Assembly: GCA_965228005.1 (NCBI GenBank)
Contig: CBDDGV010000001.1
Span: 806,001-870,000, forward strand
Direction: 5' to 3'
Length of the DNA stretch: 64,000 nt
DNA from: JBCCXZ01 sp965228005
Lineage (GTDB): Bacteria > Planctomycetota > Planctomycetia > Pirellulales > Lacipirellulaceae
The notes beneath the pieces are model-generated. The model was not told where the DNA came from. It ran no database searches and saw nothing but the letters and a program-made list of their open reading frames with translations. Within the stretch, counting starts at the first letter, position 1, and every line of letters begins with the position of its first letter. Below are positions 60,811 through 64,000 of this stretch, piece by piece. The position numbers were made by a program, and so were the translations under genes.

Positions 60811-62477
60811 GCGGCCTTCTTCTGCTCGGCCGCCGACGCAACGTCAGCGGCGGTGCGGTTGCCTTGGTCGGCGGGGCCCCCGGTCAGCGAGACGCCCGCT
60901 CCGCCGGACGGCTGCCCCAGCCGGGCCGACAGCAGCTGCATGACGGCCGACAGACCGACCAGCGTCTCCTCGAAGTGGTGCGACTGCGTCACCGCCGCGA
61001 GGTTCGAGTTCAGCGACTCTTCGAGCTTCTGCACCTGGTTGGTCGCGTCGATAACCCGCAGCAGGATCTCGCCCTGCTTTACGAGCTGCTCTTGCTGCGC
61101 CACGGTCGTGCCGGCCGACTCGATGAGCGACGTCTGCATGTCGCGCAGCAGTTGCTCGCTCTGCTGGATGAGCTTTTCTTGCCGGCCGGCGGAGACGAGC
61201 AGCGCCTCGCCAACGGCCGCTTCCACGTCGCTCAAGTGGCGTCGGTTTTCTTCCGCGATGCCTTCTTCCGCCGCGCTCAGCCGCTCGGCGTGCTCGGCGA
61301 GCGAGGACCGCAGCAGATCGGTGTGGTCGTTCACGCCCTTCTGCACCGCTTCGCTGTGGCGGTCGGTGCTGGCGGTGATCGACTCGGTGTGCTTTTCGGC
61401 ACCCGCGGTCAGCGTGTCGCTGTGGTGCACGAGGCCCTCGTTCAGAAGCTCCGCGTGGCGGATCATGGTCTGTTCCAGGTCGGTCGCGAAGGCGGCGACG
61501 CTCTCGTTGAGCCCCTTGGCGTGCAACGCGAGGCCCTCGGCGATGCCGTCGGAGAGCTTATCCGAGATGACCGAGGTCGAGCGGTCGACGACGTCCGACC
61601 AGCGGCGGTTGGTGCTCTCCAGGGCGCCGGTCAGCAGCCGGCCCTGCTCTTCGCCGGTTTCCTTGACGGTCGAGAGCACTTCCTCAGACACGCGGCGGAC
61701 CGCGGTCACGTTGGGGTCGTTCGACTCGCCCCGCTGCTGGAAGCGTCCGATGAGCTGGCTCTCGACGCTCGCGTCGACCCGGATCAGCAGCCGCGACTCG
61801 GCGCGCTCCACGAAGAATTTCAGAAACAGCAGCGCGATCGAGAGCGACAACGCCAGCGCCGTCGTGTCGAAGGCCACGCTCAGGCCGCTCACTACCGCCG
61901 GGAGCGACTCGTCGATCTTGGCGCCGTCGAGCTGCGCAATTGCCAGCGTGATGCCGATGACCGTTCCCAAGAACCCCAGGATGGGGATCGTCGACGAGAT
62001 CATCCGCACCGTCGCGTAGCCCTGGTGCATCTTGACCGAGTCGTTCTCCTGCAGATGACGCAGGTGTGTTTCGAGCGTGTCGGCCGAGCCCTTGCGTTTG
62101 ACGTACACCAGAGCGTCGCGGAGCCGCGTCACCTGGTAGCTGTCCCGCAGGAAGCCCGGTCCGTCGTCCAGGTCCACGAGCAACGAGCCGGCTCTTGCGG
62201 CGGGCTCGCCTTCCTTCGGGATCCGTGGCAGCAGCGCGGTGTCGAGGGCGAGCGTCTCCGTGGAGATCTCGACCAGCTTGATCCCGAGCGCCGCCACTCC
62301 CACGAAGAAGAGCGCTGTGGTGATGTACTCCACCGGGTGGCTCGCGAAGTACCGCTCGATCTTCGAGCCCTCCGCCGCGCTCTGGACCACGAAGGCGTAG
62401 AAGGCCAGGCAGCAGAGCCCGCCCCAGACAAAGGGCTGCTTCAGCAGCCATTCGCACAGCTTGGTAATGCGAGACAC
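60807..62477 (-). CDS. MotA/TolQ/ExbB-family proton-channel-like protein with long coiled-coil tail (first gene)
   Basis: 556 residues from GTG 62475-62477. Four TM helices at about 15-32, 51-71, 157-183 and 195-222. The last two carry PILGFLGTVIGITLAI and SVAFDTTALALSLSIALLF, the ExbB/MotA ion-channel signature with conserved small and Thr residues. The remaining 330 residues form a cytoplasmic coiled-coil tail with 11-residue repeats led by His (H319, H341, H352, H363, H374, H385, H396). A long tail of this kind is known from ZorA, but no other Zorya gene is present. Stop overlaps the next gene by four bases. Confidence 0.82.
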   Translation of the reverse strand: MSRITKLCEWLLKQPFVWGGLCCLAFYAFVVQSAAEGSKIERYFASHPVEYITTALFFVGVAALGIKLVEISTETLALDTALLPRIPKEGEPAARAGSLLVDLDDGPGFLRDSYQVTRLRDALVYVKRKGSADTLETHLRHLQENDSVKMHQGYATVRMISSTIPILGFLGTVIGITLAIAQLDGAKIDESLPAVVSGLSVAFDTTALALSLSIALLFLKFFVERAESRLLIRVDASVESQLIGRFQQRGESNDPNVTAVRRVSEEVLSTVKETGEEQGRLLTGALESTNRRWSDVVDRSTSVISDKLSDGIAEGLALHAKGLNESVAAFATDLEQTMIRHAELLNEGLVHHSDTLTAGAEKHTESITASTDRHSEAVQKGVNDHTDLLRSSLAEHAERLSAAEEGIAEENRRHLSDVEAAVGEALLVSAGRQEKLIQQSEQLLRDMQTSLIESAGTTVAQQEQLVKQGEILLRVIDATNQVQKLEESLNSNLAAVTQSHHFEETLVGLSAVMQLLSARLGQPSGGAGVSLTGGPADQGNRTAADVASAAEQKKAA

Positions 62478-63128
62478 GGTCGATTCCTTTCGCAGTCTGG
62501 CCGCCCGGTCGGGGACGACGGAGCCCCGGCGCACTGCCGACACACAGTCGCTCTCCCACAAAATCGGCGTAACCGGAACCGTTGATGAAGGGATTTACCG
62601 AAACCGGAGATTCGCTAGCACCGTTGTGCTCCGGAAGGGCCCCGCGACCGTCGCCGCCTTCGGAACCGCGCAACTTTGCCAAAGCCGGATGGCCCGGCAG
62701 CCGATAATCCCACACAGGCCGGGAGCCAAGCCGCCCGGCCTGAGGCGTCTCAGCAAGCAACACCGCCCACGCGAACCGAGCCCTACGCCGCCCTCAGAGC
62801 ACGCTCAACGAATCACGCCAGGGGGGGACTGCAGCCCGGTTCGACTTGCTCGGCCGGGCTGCTTTCTTTTTCGGAGCGCCAACCTCTGCTTACAGGGCAA
62901 TACCGGCGTCTCGTCCGCGGGCCGCGTTGCTCTGCGAACCAGCCTCGGCGCCGCCTTCGTCGAGGAGGTGCGGACTGCAGTTGCTTGTCCAGATACAGGC
63001 CGCCCTCAAGACTTGCCCTCTGGCAGCATTGAGCCGTTCGGCTTAATGCAGACTGCCGCAGTCGAGGCCGAGCAGTCTAGCTTCTAGGCGACCAGAGGAG
63101 CGGGCGACCGCTGGCGGCTCCCGAGAAG
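62478..63128. other. 650-bp gene-less region between two minus-strand genes
   Basis: No frame shows family likeness; the longest plus-strand frame runs straight through a terminator hairpin. The promoter of the channel operon should lie near 62478-62700. A plus-strand intrinsic terminator sits at 62831-62871, so a plus-strand transcript may cross here. A GCTAGC palindrome is at 62614-62619. Confidence 0.45.
62831..62871 (+). terminator. orphan intrinsic terminator on plus strand
   Basis: GCAGCCCGG (62831-62839) pairs perfectly with CCGGGCTGC (62854-62862), followed by TTTCTTTTT. Neighbouring genes run on the minus strand. Read on that strand, the hairpin is not followed by a T-run. Confidence 0.7.
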
Positions 63129-64000
63129 CTAGCGGCGAACGCTGCGCTGGGAGCGGACGGCGAGCTCTTCGAAGTAGGTCTTACCGTCGCGGACGATGTA
63201 GAACTTGACCGAGCCGCTGCTGGCCAAGGCGTCGGCGTTGTTGACGATGCGGCGGATGTCGTTGTTGGACGTGGTCGTCCAGCGGTGGAGGCGGACGAGG
63301 ATGTCGTCCTCCTGCACGCCGCGTGCGGCGGCCGAGCTGCCGGGCCGCACCTTCAGCACCCGCATGCCGCCGCGGTAGGGCAGGTCGAGGCCGTTAAAGC
63401 TGGAGGAGGGTTCCTGCTGGAGCACCAGGCCAAGGGTCTCCCACGTGGACCGCTGCAGGTCGGTCATGCCGGAGGACGAAGACTGCGACTTGCTGGGGAG
63501 CCGGGCGACCTTCAGCTGGAGCGAGACGGGGTTGCCGTTACGCTCCACGAGCACGGGGACGGTTTCGCCGGCTCGGCGGCCGAGGAGCGACCGCTCTACG
63601 TCGTGCTGGCGTGCGATGGGGACCTCGCCGATCTCGAGCAGCACGTCGCCGCCCCGCAGTCCGCCGACCGAGGCCGGGCTGCGGCGGGAGACGTTGGCGA
63701 CGGTCACCCCGTTGCGGGGGTCGCGAGCCGAGGCGGTGCGGATGCCGTGCCAGTTGTTCTCCAGCCGCTCGATGCTGAGCAGGTTGGCGGCGATCTCCAA
63801 CGCCTTGTTCACGGGGATGGCGAACCCGATGCCCTGGGCCCCGGCCCGGACCGCGACGTTCACGCCGATCATCTCGCCGTCGATGTTCAGCAGCGGCCCG
63901 CCGGAGTTGCCAGGGTTGATGCTGGCGTCGGTCTGGATGAGGTCGAGGTAGGGCTGGTTCTCATTGGCCTGCACGTTGCGGTGCAGTGCGCTGACGATGC
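63129..64000 (-). CDS. HtrA/DegP-family serine protease, 5'-truncated by window edge
   Basis: C-terminal part, at least 290 residues; the frame is open to base 64000. The catalytic Ser is in NPGNSGGPLLN; the His and Asp of the triad lie outside. GIGFAIPVNKAL ends the trypsin-like domain. Two PDZ domains follow: one around GVTVANVSRRSPASVGGLRGGDVLLEIG, the other around MRVLKVRPGSSAAARGVQEDDILVRL. This is the periplasmic quality-control protease layout. A GCTAGC at the 3' end supplies the TAG stop. No adjacent sigma-E type genes are visible. Confidence 0.92.
   Translation of the reverse strand, partial: IVSALHRNVQANENQPYLDLIQTDASINPGNSGGPLLNIDGEMIGVNVAVRAGAQGIGFAIPVNKALEIAANLLSIERLENNWHGIRTASARDPRNGVTVANVSRRSPASVGGLRGGDVLLEIGEVPIARQHDVERSLLGRRAGETVPVLVERNGNPVSLQLKVARLPSKSQSSSSGMTDLQRSTWETLGLVLQQEPSSSFNGLDLPYRGGMRVLKVRPGSSAAARGVQEDDILVRLHRWTTTSNNDIRRIVNNADALASSGSVKFYIVRDGKTYFEELAVRSQRSVRR

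Noticed and set aside
57960..62477. Zorya phage-defence system
   Set aside because: The channel protein resembles ZorA in layout, but the partners lack a MotB peptidoglycan-binding domain and no ZorC, ZorD or ZorE gene is present within the window.
62583..62830. Known structured RNA (4.5S RNA, RNase P RNA, 6S RNA) before the orphan terminator
   Set aside because: The universally conserved bases of these RNAs were looked for and not found.
1..64000. CRISPR arrays, prophage, insertion sequences, rRNA operons
   Set aside because: No regularly spaced direct repeats with unique spacers, no transposase, integrase or phage structural genes and no rRNA-like stretches were recognised.

Overview
The window is GC-rich bacterial chromosome and looks like a planctomycete of the Pirellulales type. 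The evidence is a PEP-CTERM protein with a dockerin-like calcium loop, an ECF sigma factor fused in operon with a transmembrane Ser/Thr kinase carrying a long non-kinase C-terminal half, a second such kinase, two csrA paralogues, an RGG-tailed disordered protein, a DUF1570-type lipoprotein peptidase, a RoxA-like dihaem cytochrome, and several short palindromic intergenic repeats of the kind scattered through these genomes. No rRNA, tRNA, CRISPR array, prophage or insertion sequence was recognised. Most genes are housekeeping or metabolic, so the novelty lies in a few unusual gene sets and in the intergenic DNA.

Layout. 1-5 kb: the end of a CPBP membrane protease, then a minus-strand catabolic-looking group (aldehyde dehydrogenase, amidohydrolase, SDR, divergent ketol-acid reductoisomerase). 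5-10.3 kb: minus-strand membrane protein, bestrophin-like channel, PEP-CTERM hydrolase, double GNAT protein, Rieske protein and LpxL-like acyltransferase. 10.4-13.9 kb: TrmL, MurB, FtsQ-like protein and an AhpD-like protein with a strong terminator. 14-19.4 kb: csrA, a GspF protein, cytosine deaminase, adenine deaminase and a charged disordered protein. 19.5-22.2 kb: a two-gene arginine-to-proline module and an isochorismatase-family hydrolase. 22.3-25.7 kb: hslVU facing tsaE-thiL. 26.3-30.5 kb: a soluble PAS-PAS chemoreceptor, lipoprotein peptidase, methyltransferase and ispG.

30.8-45.8 kb holds the envelope and signalling genes: ECF sigma plus kinase, outer-membrane beta-barrel, lipoprotein lipase, second csrA, M24 peptidase, ThpR, a second beta-barrel of the same family and a second kinase. 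The kinase/barrel pairing therefore occurs twice. 45.8-57.9 kb: recA with a LexA-box-like operator, a phosphatase, dihaem cytochrome, thiC, copper-type HMA lipoprotein, LplT-like transporter, dapB, thrC, a DksA-type protein with lspA, and an Rrf2 regulator. 58-62.5 kb is a tightly overlapping three-gene operon encoding a MotA/ExbB-type channel with a long coiled-coil tail plus two different ExbD-like coupling proteins. It is the best candidate here for an undescribed system. The window ends inside an HtrA-family protease.

The non-coding DNA is unusually informative. Two intergenic regions 11 kb apart share a diverged but collinear sequence of about 250 bp. There are also GGTGGCACTGGC palindromes in two places, a 189-bp element with terminal inverted repeats, 25-bp tandem repeats behind recA, two convincing intrinsic terminators, and one orphan terminator on the strand opposite its neighbours.
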